From positions 992,001 through 1,056,000 of the forward strand of contig JASJZH010000003.1 in NCBI GenBank assembly GCA_037178975.1: 64,000 nt of DNA. Direction: 5' to 3'. This DNA is from Oscheius tipulae (Eukaryota; Nematoda; Chromadorea; Rhabditida; Rhabditidae). The translations under genes and the position numbers were made by a program. This document shows, piece by piece, positions 21,300 to 31,977 of the stretch (positions within the stretch are counted from its first letter, which is position 1; each line of letters begins with the position of its first letter). The notes under the pieces were generated by a model. The model ran no database searches. It was given only the letters and a program-made list of their open reading frames with translations, and had not been told where the DNA came from.

Positions 21300-22399
21300 T
21301 AGCACCAGGTTAGGGAGGGTCTCTGTCTCTCTGTCTAAAGATATTATTTTTCAGTTGCACCGAATGCCCATTTATGCAATGCTGACGAAGCCGAATGCCG
21401 AATACTGCCTACGAAAGAACGAGCTCAGTTTGAGTACCATGAAAAAGAGCCGAAAACTAATTGTAAATAGTTGTTGGAAGACGAGTCATGCCAAATTTTT
21501 TCCCGATTTTGACTTGTCGAGCAACTGAAAATTAATATGTTTAGACAGAGACATAGAAACAGAAAGAAAGAGAGACAGAGGGCCTGAGAGCCAAAGACAT
21601 GAACTAGCCTAGTGCTGTTCAGCTGTTGTGAAAGTTCCAGCTTCAGATTTGAGAGCAAAGATCGGCAATTCTTTTAGGCTGTTCTTGAGGCATTGTTCGT
21701 TCAGTTCATTCACAGTCGTAGTCATATCGTCCAAACCTTCTCTCCTGGAAGAAGTTGGCAATAAGTGATTTGGCAAAAAGCATGTCACTTATGATCTAGA
21801 CAATGTTTTCGGGCCCCAAGTCTCAATTCTTCCTTCTCAAGAAGAAGAGTGTCAGAAAGACATGTGTATACTTCAAACCGTTTACCTAATGCCAGAGTCA
21901 TGAGTCGAGAAGATGTGGCCATGGAGGATCTGAGTCAATGGAGCAGACCCTTACTAGTTTCTTCGAGCGCGTTTGCTGATAGCGGAGGAACAAAAACAAG
22001 AGGGCACCAGCGCACAGACTAGAGGAGCTAGACTTTGAATTGTTACAGACATTACTGACTTGAAAGGGAACTTCATCCACTTTTCTAGCAAATTTTTGGA
22101 AAATGTAGTATGTTTACGAAGTTTTGTTGTTACAAATTTTTATCGGCTTTTGTCCAAAACTTCCCTCCATATTTTTGGGACGCTTTCCAGCATCAGACCA
22201 GACAATTTTCCTCACTCTCCCCATTGAATAGTTGGCACTGTCCTTTGTCAATAGCTCAATAGCTCGATAGGATGGAAGGGTACTGAACTTATGAAAGCAA
22301 CGAACACTTTCAGCCTCTAGCTACCGTTTTGGTGCATTTTTGAGGGACACAGGACACAGCAAGTACCCAAAATGAGCCTCTGGCTTCTCTCGCATGAGT
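21300..22399. other. Spacer without supported genes
   Basis: It contains a GA-rich microsatellite near 21545-21580 and AT-rich sequence. No exon chain was seen; open frames are short and lack splice support. Confidence 0.5.
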
Positions 22400-22537
22400 A
22401 ACTTGTTTGTTGTTCATTAATCCATGAAAAAAAAGAGAAAAACCCAGCTATCACAACTAGACAGCTGTTAGATCTGTTGAGGCGACCTATACAGCCATTG
22501 GTTGTTTGTTCATGAAATAATGAACAACAAACAAGTT
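22400..22537. repeat. Perfect 20-bp inverted repeat 98 bp apart
   Basis: 22400-22419 (AACTTGTTTGTTGTTCATTA) pairs perfectly with 22518-22537. The right arm also has a local TTGTTCAT/ATGAACAA stem. It lies just beyond the 3' end of the minus-strand gene that stops at 22578, so it could sit in its 3' UTR or be a small mobile element. Confidence 0.8.
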
Positions 22538-22577
22538 CAGGTGAGGGGAAGTAATCTAAGGGAACTGTTCCAGTCTT

Positions 22578-23457
22578 TCAATCTTCATCTCCACCGAAAT
22601 CCTGATCAAATCTTCCTTCCTCTTCGAAGTTTTCCTTTTCTAGAAACTCAGCCAAAAATGACTCTGCTGGACCTCCACAATGGACTTCTTCCTGAAATTG
22701 GTCATTGATTTCAATAGAGTCAAGACATATTTGTCTCGTCCCCGACAGATGTCTCTCTCTCCCTGAGCGGCAAATTCAAATGAGCGCTAGCCTAGCCTGC
22801 GGCCAGTCCCTTCGTAAAACGTGGCTCGAACGAACCTCTTCTTTCAGCAGGTTTGTACGGTCTCTAGCTTTCGCCCAGATCCCCCATTCGAACATATAAC
22901 CACGCCCAAAAGAACGATACATTTGGCGAGTGAGCCTTTCCTTCCAAAGATACGTACCATATCAAATGCGTAGTCTTTAGTAGACAGGCCAATTGAGAGT
23001 GGTTTGGAGGGGACAAACTTGGATGCTCTCATTGGTAGATTGGTAGAGCTCTTCAACGAAGTACCTTTTGGAGATTCAGTTCTGGAAACCAAACTCTTAG
23101 TAGTCTTGAAGTAACGACATGCCTTCTCACAGCTTTCGGGTCCGCTCCATCATTTTCATTAGAAACTTTCTTTTCATGCCTGTTATTGTTAGGGTCCTGT
23201 TTGAGCTTTTTCATCCTTTCCTCGCGTGTAATCTAAACAAGCCTACTGGTCTGACTCATCTATAGACCCTACCTGTTCCCTTTCCTGCCTCTCAGACGGT
23301 CCATCTCCTTGTCGTTGTCCTATCTCTGTTACTTTGTCCGGACGCTGAATTCTAACTGTTTAGAATATCAACAGAGCCGACACACCATTGGAAGAGACGA
23401 TATGAGCTCTTGTTTTGAGAGGCAGTGGAATCGGTGTTCGAACCATTCACGAACCAT
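22578..23457 (-). CDS. Charged protein of unknown family with acidic C terminus
   Basis: Start ATG 23457 (MVREWFEHRFHCLSKQELIS). The exon ending at 23273 reads QRPDKVTEIGQ...SERQEREQ. Exon 23232..23131 (34 codons, ITREERMKKL) follows a 40-nt intron. Exon 23104..22958 follows a 26-nt intron (23130..23105) that keeps phase exactly and encodes LVSRTESPKGTSLKSSTN...DYAFDM. The last exon (EEVHCGGPAESFLAEFLEKE ... GGDED) ends at 22578. The joins after the first exon and between 22958 and about 22860 are uncertain by a few bases. Low complexity, no signal peptide and no helix suggest a nuclear or cytosolic disordered protein. Confidence 0.6.
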
Positions 23458-24182
23458 TTCAGTTTGTATTTCTCTAAAGCAGTAAGATTATTTGACTGAA
23501 GTTATTGAGACACACGAAGGATTTGGAGAAAAAACTTTAAAACTGGAATCTCACGTTTCAGGGCGCGATTTCGGTCGGAATTCAAACTTAGGTGTCAAGA
23601 AAGTATAGATTTTTTAAACTTTCACGTAAACAACAAACCAAATGCTAGTAATCACTAGCATCTGCGTTTAACTGAAGAACATAACAAATGCGAATTGGTA
23701 TAGATTCGTATCACTTAACGAGCAAGGTAGGATCGAGGGAATTCCAGCGCCCGCTGTGTGAAGTGACACTGATAACGGATGTTGTATGAGCACCGTAAGC
23801 ATTAAGGGGCGGAGCCTTCAGCACGTGCTGAGAATGCTTACAGTGCGTCACAGCTATTTATCGCGTTACCAAGCCCTTTCTCGAAAGTATTGATCCCGAT
23901 TGAATGTTGTTATTCCGGCAAAACTAAGATGGGGCTTTAGCGAGTAATCGTACAGACGCACTTATTCGAACTTTCAACGCAGAGAGCAAAAAAGTTGCCA
24001 TCTGTCCCAACTGCGCCCGGGCGCGCGGTATGGTGAATACAGTCTGACTTTTTTGGCTCCAGTGTGAATGAAAGAGTCTGCGCTCAATGACGATACTGTC
24101 CGACCAGCAGGACATAAAATATATCTTACAGTCTTCAACGCTTCTTTTACAATCGTTCACAAAACAGATTAAAAAAATGCTT
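23458..24182. other. Spacer with structured palindrome and promoter-like sequence
   Basis: It holds the nested inverted repeat at 23790-23846, GC-rich boxes and an unresolved open frame near 23930-24050 on both strands. No gene is supported. Confidence 0.45.
23790..23846. repeat. Nested inverted repeat with central CACGTG palindrome
   Basis: Outer arms 23790-23803 and 23833-23846 (GCACYGTAAGCATT) differ at one base. Inside is a perfect 14-bp palindrome, TCAGCACGTGCTGA (23818-23831), containing an E-box core, plus GGGGCGGAG. It could be a bHLH-bound control site or a foldback element end. Confidence 0.75.
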
Positions 24183-24485
24183 CTATAGGAACCTAGCTTT
24201 TCCTAGGAGCTGTTTGACTTCACAACAAGCCATCAGAGGGATACGGTCAGTTAAGAGATCTACTGAGTGTGGTAACAAAGGGAACAGTCTTCTGAACAGA
24301 TCGACTGGTCCCTTTTCAGGCTCTCTTTGACGGAGGGTAGAGATTGAGAAACTAGCGGGACTAGTGACTGTTTCAATTACTATCGTTCCTTGTCTTTCCA
24401 GTGTAGGGAAGCCTACGACTGTTCCAGACGAGCGCCACACCACAAGTGAAGCAAAGTTACAGTAATCCTTCGTTGGCCTTGGCAT
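24183..24485 (-). CDS. Possible 100-aa single-exon gene
   Basis: An ATG-initiated frame (MPRPTKDYCNFASLVVWRSS) runs to a stop at 24183 with mixed composition and a plausible globular pattern (HSVDLLTDRIPLMACCEVKQ). There is no signal peptide or helix. No family was recognised, and there is no independent sign of expression apart from the unbroken length. Confidence 0.35.
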   Translation of the reverse strand: MPRPTKDYCNFASLVVWRSSGTVVGFPTLERQGTIVIETVTSPASFSISTLRQREPEKGPVDLFRRLFPLLPHSVDLLTDRIPLMACCEVKQLLGKARFL

Positions 24486-24639
24486 TCTCCCTCAGTCGAT
24501 GGGGAGCGCATCAGGTGCCGGGAGAAGAGCGGAAAGTTTGAAGCATAGGGTCAGTGGGGTGATGTCGTGCATGAAACTAGAGGGACCTGGGCGGAGCTGA
24601 ATCCTTTATACAGAGTACAGGACACGGACTATAAAGAAT

Positions 24640-25240
24640 CGCAGATAAATGTTGACTATTTACAATCATAACTGTCTCCTTTCTTTCCAATATGACCGAA
24701 TTCCAAATCTCAAACAATTTCAGTGCAAAGTTCCTATGTCTTCTGGAAATCACAATCGCAATCTTGTTAGGGGAACCGTATTAGAAAGTGAGGGAAAATG
24801 GAAAACTAGGCATGAAGTGGAAGTAACCGGGAAAAGTCATCGGATAGCTCAGAGAGTGCTATACTCGAAACTAAAACACCGGTATGACGGGGCCACTAAA
24901 CGGACTAAACGTCGAAAACGTCCTGGTAACCAAAGAGCTCCAGCCTCTCTCTCCAGTCGGGCCTGCAACGCTGGAAGATCCAGTAGTCGAGCAGCTTGTC
25001 TTGACACTCAAGAAAGACCACCTCATTCTTATCTGGAGTCGTCTCCTTGGTGGAAGCCTGGAATTTGGCTAGTTTACCAGGGGAATAACCAGGAACTGTT
25101 CTAATCCGTGCTGTCTTTTCAGAGCCCTTCCGCCCTAGGTGTGAGTCAATCAATTCCCACGCTGCCTCCTGCGAGCGGTGCATGCACACCGAGAAACGAC
25201 GACTTTTGGGCGGGGAAACTCATTGTTTTCCTCTTGTATG
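24640..25240 (+). CDS. Unresolved coding region
   Basis: All three plus frames and one minus frame are partly open. The best plus reading has LQPLSPVGPATLEDPVVEQL followed by KKDHLILIWSRLLGGSLEFG. A strong acceptor (GTGCTGTCTTTTCAG, ending at 25122) precedes a frame with spaced cysteines (RCESINSHAASCERCM). I could not join these in phase. A minus frame covering 24905-25189 is an alternative. It is listed so the stretch is not taken for empty. Confidence 0.3.
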
Positions 25241-25377
25241 ACAATGAGAGAACGAGACAGAGAGACTGCAAGGTAGACAGGGACAGTGATTGTAATAGTG
25301 GTCACATCCAAAAAAAATGTCTCTATCTGGTCGCATCAATAATGATAACAATTTTTTCAAGACTCAAAGCAAAACTT

Positions 25378-25772
25378 AAAGGGACAGTCCAGGAATGGGT
25401 GAACGGCATGCTTTTTTTCAACGGGCCCCGCAACGAACTTCCCTGAAAATCAATCTTTTGCATTTTCGGTGCTTAACAGACATTTTCTTGATTTTTAAGT
25501 GTGCTCAATCGAATCGCAGTCAAATTTCACCTAAGCATCGTCTGATTTCGCAGAAAAATTACCAAGAAAAATGGAGGGTTTATCCTATTTCAATCTTGTA
25601 CGGCCTTTTCTCCGTTTTCTCAGTAGTTTTTCTTTCAAAATAGGCTATCCTAGGGTGAAATTCGACGACGATTCCATTATACAAACTGAGAAAATGAGTG
25701 TAAAGCACCGAAAAAACCCTAAAAGTGAGGAGTTAAATTGAGCGCGTTGATTGACTCTGACATTTTTTCTGA
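25378..25772. repeat. Dispersed element R4, copy 1
   Basis: Shares order and words with 54535-54955 (GGGACA start; CAGTAGTTTTTCTTTC; GACTATTCTAGGGT-like; TGTAAAGCACCGAA; TGACATT near the end). Its ends are more degraded than in copy 2. Confidence 0.6.
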
Positions 25773-25875
25773 TCCGAAACAGTATTTTCCATCATCAATT
25801 TGCTGATCTGCTCTACACCAAAGGTCAGCTCATCAGTACGAAGTTAGGCGCCAAGAAGCGTAGTGTCTCAGATCT

Positions 25876-26299
25876 CTAGCATTTCGTCTGGGAAAACAGA
25901 AAACAGAAATCTAGTCAGTAAGAAATCTACTCACCGTATCTAGAGTAGACGATCCAGAAATAGCAGATTCCCCACTAGGGGACTTGGTGTTTCCAGCTAC
26001 CATAGGGGCTGGGAGAGCAGCCGCCACTCCAGTCAGAGGGGCAGGTGTCTTTAGAAGACTCTCGGTCGGAAGATCATAATCGAAGGGATAGAAGATAGAA
26101 GAGGAGTCCTTCTGGAACTATGCACTTTATCAACAGTAAATGAGAGACTAACCAGAGGGATACCAGTGGGAAAGACTCTGGCAGTCTCGACCAGCTCCCA
26201 GAGGGAGAGAATCCTCAGCACTGACTTGTCCTCAATGGAAGATTCGTTGGTATTTGGAACTTTCGGAGTGTAAATGTGAGTGTTTGGTGTGGATACCAT
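25876..26299 (-). CDS. Unknown 111-aa protein
   Basis: Exons 26299..26153 (49 codons), 26111..25935 (59 codons) and a 12-nt last exon 25887..25876 (TKC and stop) join with consensus GTTAGT/GTGAGT donors in phase 0. The protein starts MVSTPNTHIYTPKVPNTNES, has one amphipathic stretch (VLRILSLWELVETARVF) and a low-complexity Pro/Ala/Ser end. No signal peptide. An upstream hydrophobic frame at 26330-26690 could be an earlier part of the same gene but does not join in phase. Confidence 0.5.
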
Positions 26300-26329
26300 G
26301 ACTAGACTGTGTGATTACCTGAAACTTGA

Positions 26330-26690
26330 CTACTTGACAAAGACAAAGAGATAGAGAGGGATAGACAGATAGTAAGGAGCAGTGGAAAGAAGGAATGAGT
26401 CAGTTCCAGTTCCAACAGTCCCTGTATACATTAGCATCTTTCTCAGGATGATGCAAACCGGAAGCCAGGTGTTGTTGACCGGACTAGTGAGTCTGAGAGA
26501 CAGTATGGATGGGAGAGAGAAGGCTATTAAATAGATCCAGAAGACTTTAATGAAAGACAGTGAGACAATGAGATAGAGAGATACAGACACAGAGAGACAG
26601 CTAGAGAAACAGTCCATAGCTATCCCTTTCATATCGGCATCAATCTGCAAAACAATCTTGACGACCATAAAACTTTCTGCAGATGACAAG
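26330..26690 (-). CDS. Possible membrane-protein exons upstream of the 25.9-kb gene
   Basis: A minus exon with MVVKIVLQIDADMKGIAMD may splice over a pyrimidine-rich intron to a hydrophobic exon (FFWIYLIAFSLPSILSL then LTSPVNNTWLPVC and LRKMLMYTG). The donor within GACTGTTTC is plausible but unproven. One helix is clear and others are uncertain. Confidence 0.35.
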
Positions 26691-26739
26691 CAGCCCAGAG
26701 TCTTTATGAGTCAAAGAGTTGCAGCTGGCTCTCTCTCTC

Positions 26740-27714
26740 TCTCTCTCTCTCACGCGCGTACAGTTCAAAGAATATTCTAGAAAAAGAGTGACGAACGCGG
26801 TTTATGTTTTCCGAGGCTTTTGGACGAAAAAGGATGGAGCTCACAAAGCCACGTGAATCACCTTTTGATCGGTCTTGAATTTTGGTCGAAAAGATTCGTA
26901 AACGGTTTCTTTCACAAGTCAAAAGCTAGCCCTTATACGCTACTGACTACACATCCCAAAGCTAGACAATTCGGGCGACAGAATTCTTCAAACAAGAATT
27001 CGATTTCCGAGTCAAACACTTGTGTTTAAAAGACGAGCAATGTTCTAAACAAGAAAGTGTGGGAGGGACTGTTCTGTAACATGTCAAAATTTCGTTTGAT
27101 ACTGTACAATACGGCTGAGACACCTAAGGTCAGTTCAGCTACCGGAAATACTGTTCTAGGTAATTCAGGTGAGTCCGGTCAAGAAGTTGTCGCCTCTCCT
27201 GGTTATAAGCTACTTCAGCCACTGAAAAACAACACTGGCGCTCCGAATCAGGTAGTACGAGAGAAAGTCTTCGAGAAACGGTTCCCAATCGTTGTTAAAA
27301 GTCAGTGTAATTACTGGTAATCAAAAGTGGGGCTCAATCTTAGACGGTACGGGTGAGACACTACGAGAAACTGTTCCCCTTCGGTGTTAAGAGCCACTCC
27401 AGCTACTAAAAACAATAATGGAGCTCAAACCTAGATAACATGGGAGAGACGCTTCGATAAACTGTTCCTCTTCCAGGTTAGAACTACGGTGTGGTATTGC
27501 AAATGACCACTAATTTATTGTGTACAATGCTGGCCGAAGGTGACGATCACTTAAAGGACTGTTGAGAAAGGAGGAGAGTGTCCAGGCTGCCGGCATCTTT
27601 CCTGACCACGCGAGCCACTCTCTGTCTCTATCTTTCTCTCTGTTGTTGACATGATGGTAGAGAGAAGGAAAATCCGGATTCGGGCACGCGCGTTATAAAC
27701 CATGGGAGCTGCCA
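26740..27714. repeat. Repeat-rich stretch with degenerate tandem units (27150-27480)
   Basis: Three degenerate copies of a ~110-bp unit occur at about 27150-27480, recognised by GGGTGAGACRCTNCGAGAAAC, TGTTCCCNTTCGGTGTTA and GCCACTNCAGCTACTAAAAAC. A related scrap is at about 52983. The open frame at 27057-27320 crosses the first unit and is not credible. The rest is unremarkable. Confidence 0.55.
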
Positions 27715-27981
27715 CTACTTGCAAGGACGTTTACATTCAAAAATGTAGACAGAACTAATGAACGGGGGTTGACAGAATAAGCATACAAAGAAAAGAGGAT
27801 TGAGATCATTCTGGAGAGGCGAGCGGTATTCAGAGTGAGTGCTTTTTCTTGGCCAGCTGTCGCGTGACAAACTGTTTATTAAGATGCCGACTTGGCATGG
27901 GATAAGACTACTGAGAAAATCGGGACAGAAAGACGCTAGGTAGATCGAGACGACGAGGAGGTGGAGGAGAAGGAGCCGCAT
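27715..27981 (-). CDS. Secreted peptide, divergent partner of 28290
   Basis: ATG 27981 starts a clear signal peptide (MRLLLLHLLVVSIYLAS) almost identical to the plus-strand exon at 28290. After it come CQVGILINSLSRDSWPRKST and an unclear end. A 24-nt stretch GTCTTTCTGTCCC...CTCAG may be an intron; frame is kept either way. No family was recognised. Confidence 0.4.
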   Translation of the reverse strand: MRLLLLHLLVVSIYLASFCPDFLSSLIPCQVGILINSLSRDSWPRKSTHSEYRSPLQNDLNPLFFVCLFCQPPFISSVYIFECKRPCK

Positions 27982-28289
27982 CGTCAGAGACCAGGGAGCA
28001 GCACACTATCTATTATCTCATGTAGTCTCTATGTCTCAAGGAGAGGGGGTTAGAGTTGACCTGGTTGACAAGTCAAAGTTACAGGAAATTACTGAACTGG
28101 CAGACAAACTAAACAAAGACTTTGTCTCTCTGTCACAGTCCCTAGTCGAGAGCTAGTTTTCCAGTTACCTTATATACTGTAACTTCCAAAGGTAAATAAT
28201 TTAGAGAAGAGTTACCAATTGAAACTGTCTGACTCACAGCTAGCAAGTCAACTCTAGCACCCTTTCCTTGGAGCTCTTCGTATCTGATG

Positions 28290-28530
28290 ATGCGGCTCCT
28301 TCTCTTTCACCTCCTCATTGTCTCAATTTACCTGGCCTCGTACACAGGCTGTGGCTAGAAGAGGTAAAGAGTGACAATGGGACCATTATGCCATAGTGGA
28401 TGAGGCTCTAATAAAGGAGGAAGTAAAGAAGGACTTTCTACTGAAGTTGAGTTACTATCTCTCTGTCTCTGTTTCTGTCTCTATGAAACTATTCTCTGGT
28501 CTAGTTGTGGGAGACCTTCTCAAACTCTTT
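28290..28530 (+). CDS. Secreted peptide, divergent partner of 27981
   Basis: The signal peptide MRLLLFHLLIVSIYLAS matches the minus-strand exon 308 bp away. Downstream, DEALIKEEVKKDFLL is a likely exon before a pyrimidine-rich intron ending GGTCTAG. Joining the signal exon to it requires a 19-nt intron and a 5-nt exon, which is doubtful. The end is unclear, so only the first exon is secure. Confidence 0.35.
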
Positions 28531-28609
28531 GATCCGGGAAAGTTTATAGCATACACCAATTGCACAAGATATCACAGGATGAGTACATCAAAATTACAAA
28601 TACTTGGCT

Positions 28610-28986
28610 CTATTTCTCCGGTACAGACCTCTTCTTGCCACTCTCCCCTCCAATCTCTTCCTCATTCTCATTGATAGTGTCCATATGGGTTCCAGTCATT
28701 CGAATCTGGAATTTTGTTGCAAAATCAGCAAAAATACAACCTACAGCCCCACCCTCATGCTTCGACATTTTCTTCGATCCCATAGGTGAGTTTTGGAGAG
28801 ATTCGTTTGGCTGGTCTGGGTAATACTTCTTGGATTCCTAAAACCGTATTACTAAAGTTTTTGAACGTTCAAATTGGCCGGAAACTAAAAAAAGACCTAC
28901 CCTCCATAACCACACAAAAATAGAACAAAGATCATGAGAAGGATGGCTATGAGCCCGAAGGCCTCTCCCTCATAGCCTTCCAGCAT
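28610..28986 (-). CDS. Small one-helix membrane protein (~104 aa)
   Basis: ATG 28986 follows GCTTTAGAA, a likely trans-splice acceptor. The first exon gives a helix (FGLIAILLMIFVLFLCGYGG). Exon 28837..28610 has an unbroken 75-residue frame (ESKKYYPDQPNESLQNSPMG, then INENEEEIGGESGKKRSVPE) and a stop. The join needs one extra G in the G3 run at 28900-28902, another homopolymer disagreement. Topology: short extracellular end, helix, cytosolic charged tail (inferred). Plus-strand open frames over 28560-28820 are shadows of this exon. Confidence 0.55.
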
Positions 28987-29749
28987 TTCTAAAGCATTGA
29001 ATATTGCAAAAATAGAACAGATTTAAGATACTGATCGATTGAGCGATTGAAAATAGAAGAAATTTGGCAATGAATAGTTCATTAACATTACTTACACAGT
29101 TAGGTTGTGAAAAAGCTGATAATTTGAAGTTTGGGCTTTAGTGAATTACGAAGTACCAGGCTGGTAGTACCAACAGGTGCAAAACAGGGAAAAGTTAGAG
29201 TTGAACACATGGAACTCGGATCAAGACCCATGAGATATACAAAACAGGTACATGGTAGAAGAAATACAATGATCTCGTAATAATGGGCAGGAATACATTG
29301 AGGGGGTAATAACTAGAAAAGGGATAAGACGGCGAGGCTTTGGGCGACTTTCATGACAAGGAATCATACTACATTTCATTTGAGGGACAGAAAAATCGAG
29401 TGGATAACTAGAGAAGGTGCCAGAAGGAGAAACTTTGTAAGTGACAAATTGACAGAAAAAGAGGATGAGAGATAGACTGTGAGACTAGGCAGTTGAAATG
29501 CTAGTCGGCTAGAGCAAATTGAAGAGATTGACTGGCTGACATTGTAGGAGAGCTAAAGAATTGTCATATTATATAACTTCAAATGAAAGAACAAGAAAAT
29601 GTTGGGGAGAAACTGGAAGGGGGAGGGAGATAATGTATAGAAATGGGAAAGACACATAGCATTGATCGCACGCGAGGCAATTCGTTGAGATTCGGGGGTA
29701 TCAGTGGCTGAAAACATTGATTTCCTATTTGGGACACAGTTAAGATCGC

Positions 29750-30647
29750 TTACACTGTGAACCTTCTGCATCTTCTTGGCTGACCAGCGAGGTACGGAGC
29801 ATCGAAAATGGAAGGGCGTCTGATATCGTCCCGTTTGACGAGGCATCGCTGAAACTTGACAGTGACAGTGATAGTGACTCACCTGGTTCAGCTCCTCAGT
29901 TACTTCTTTGTCCATGTCAACTTCCTCTCCATTTCGAGTAGCGAGCTCGTCCAGCAGAGGAAGCTGAACTTCTATCACATGCTGGGCTCTTCCGAGCTTT
30001 CTTGGTGATCGAATGGGCTTCGTAAGCTCCTAAAACAGGATGACGTGACCAAAAATCTATACATGGTGTGGGAGTGCAGCCAAACAGTGGGAAGATTGAG
30101 ATTTGTCTATTGACAGTCACTCAATCTCTCTGTCTCTCTGTCATCCTCACCTCTTGACTCTCTACGTCTCTTTGAGTCTTCGCTCTGTAACCGACATCTT
30201 CTCTTTTTAATGTGCAAAGGAGACAGATCAGTACGATTCCTGCCAGACAACCAACGGCTAGGAACACCTGGACGGCTTCGTCCTGGATCATTCTGACCTA
30301 AAAATGACTGGATTTCCATGAATGTGTCGTGTAAGAATGTTAGAAAAGACTCGCCAAAAAATAACAAGGCCAAAGAGGGCGGAAAGCACCCAAAATGTAC
30401 TAAGAGTGCACTGCAGAACGAACAGATAGCCCAAGTTTCGGAGGTCGCTGTGGTGGTGATTGGCAGAAAGGAAGAAGAACACCAGAAAAGAAGACAAAAC
30501 GAATAAGTCCATCAGAAGCAGTGAACAGATTATTTGGACTTCCTGTTCATAATGGCTAACTAGAGCACCGGTCACATGTTTTAAGCTAGCTGTAAGATCA
30601 ACTGACTGACCATCTGCTTCCACAGAAGTTTCCTGAAAAGTTGACAA
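29750..30647 (-). CDS. Four-helix membrane protein (or two overlapping genes)
   Basis: The upstream part (from an AACTTTTCAG acceptor near 30640) encodes three hydrophobic segments including SLLLMDLFVLSSFLVFFFLS and VLSALFGLVIFW. The downstream part is three phase-perfect exons, 30291..30151, 30029..29883 and 29848..29750 (128 aa), with one helix (VFLAVGCLAGIVLICLLCTL) and a basic/acidic tail ending PRRCRRFTV. The upstream frame stops at 30288 overlapping the ATG at 30291 (ATGA). A GTCTTT donor after GLVIFWR joined to the TTTTTAG acceptor would fuse both in frame into a tetraspan protein, which I prefer. The true 5' exon is not found. Confidence 0.6.
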
Positions 30648-30724
30648 AGCAGTTCAAGCAAGAAATCTGGTTTTGTAACAAAGGGTATAACTTTTTGACT
30701 ACAAACTTGGATAATACCCCGTTG

Positions 30725-30905
30725 GGGTTTGTGTGACAGGTAGGTGCTCTTTCAGCCGAGCTACTGTGACGGGGGCAACGTTCTCACAGTGACGCATCTC
30801 CCAAACGGACACGATGTGACTTGATTTGCCAACTGTTGTCACTAATTGCTGTCACAAAGTACCTGACAGATTGATAAGAAGCGCTTCAGGCAAAGACTTC
30901 TGAGC
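30725..30905. repeat. Dispersed repeat R2, copy 1
   Basis: Shares with 41905-42065 and 46365-46510 the order GTGACAGGTA, CAGNCGAGCTACT, GGNGCAAC, ACGCATCTCCCAAAC and AATTGCTGTCA. There is no coding potential. It looks like a short interspersed element. Confidence 0.7.
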
Positions 30906-30999
30906 ATCCAGAACTTGATGTCGGACAGGAAGTAGTAACCATCAAAAATCCTAAGTTCCAATGGTGATGATTTAGTGATATTCTGTTTACAATCTTTTT

Positions 31000-31977
31000 G
31001 GGAGAGCAAGCAAATCGAAGATTTTGGTCACGTGTTCCTCAAAACATTCTTTCCTGGAAACTGTAAAAACAACCTATCCAGTTGGAAAAACACCATGTTT
31101 CAGGCCGAAAAGTTACAAACATAAGCTAGAGAGATAAACAAAACAGTGAGCGGACCGTTCGTGGGCGACGTGGTCGATCACACGATGACAACAGAGTGTG
31201 TGAGACAAAAAGAGGGGGAGGGGGCTATGAGACTGTCTGCTAATAATGATTAAAAACATAAAGTTTTGAGACAGCCGCACTCTCCGGCAATGGAGGAGAG
31301 AGTGTGCCTCACAGGACAGAGTCATCGAGGTGACCTGGCAGTATGATCTGACGAGGTATGTTAGGAGAGATCAAGGGAACCATGGGGAGACAGACAGAGA
31401 GTTGCAGAGGCAGAGAGGTAGAGAGACAGAGAGACAAAGAGATACGGAGACATAGAGACACAGAGCAGCGTCAAAACGGGATAAGACAACCATTTTCGGC
31501 AAAGTGGAAAGTGAGAGGGTGTCAGGCGACTACCGCATCATTCCCAATGAATTTTTATTTCCTGAAGATCAAACAATCACAGTCAAGGTATTCCAAAAAA
31601 AAAGTCCATCAAGAAAATGAACCGCCTTGCACCAATCTTCCTTATTAAAACTGTTTTTCGCCCAAGGATATGACCGGATTTATGATGTGTCTACAAATGA
31701 TATTCACATTGATCACTTGCATCAGTTCTCCTCTTCTCATTATTTTAATTTCCTGAGCAGAGTCAGTGTCTCCCTGTTTGTCTCCTGTTGATTGTTATTT
31801 TACACCTATTCGCCCTCTACTTCTCCGTCTCTCTTTTTTTTTGCCTCTCTGTTTTTCTGACACTGTGTCTCTCTATCTTCTTTGTTGAGGGAGTGAGGAG
31901 AAACTGGAACTGGAAAAAACACTCCAGTGCATCCGCTATCATGTCAATTTGACTCTCTCTCTATCTTCTTGTACTTT
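31000..31977. other. Spacer with microsatellites
   Basis: GA/GACA runs near 31380-31470 and C/T-rich tracts near 31780-31880. A short hydrophobic plus frame (31671-31757, MTGFMMCLQMIFTLITCISS) might be a signal exon, but no partner exon was found. Confidence 0.45.

Noticed and set aside
28560-28823. Plus-strand hydrophobic frame
   Set aside because: It lies opposite a 75-residue minus-strand exon with a better-composed frame, so it is treated as a shadow.
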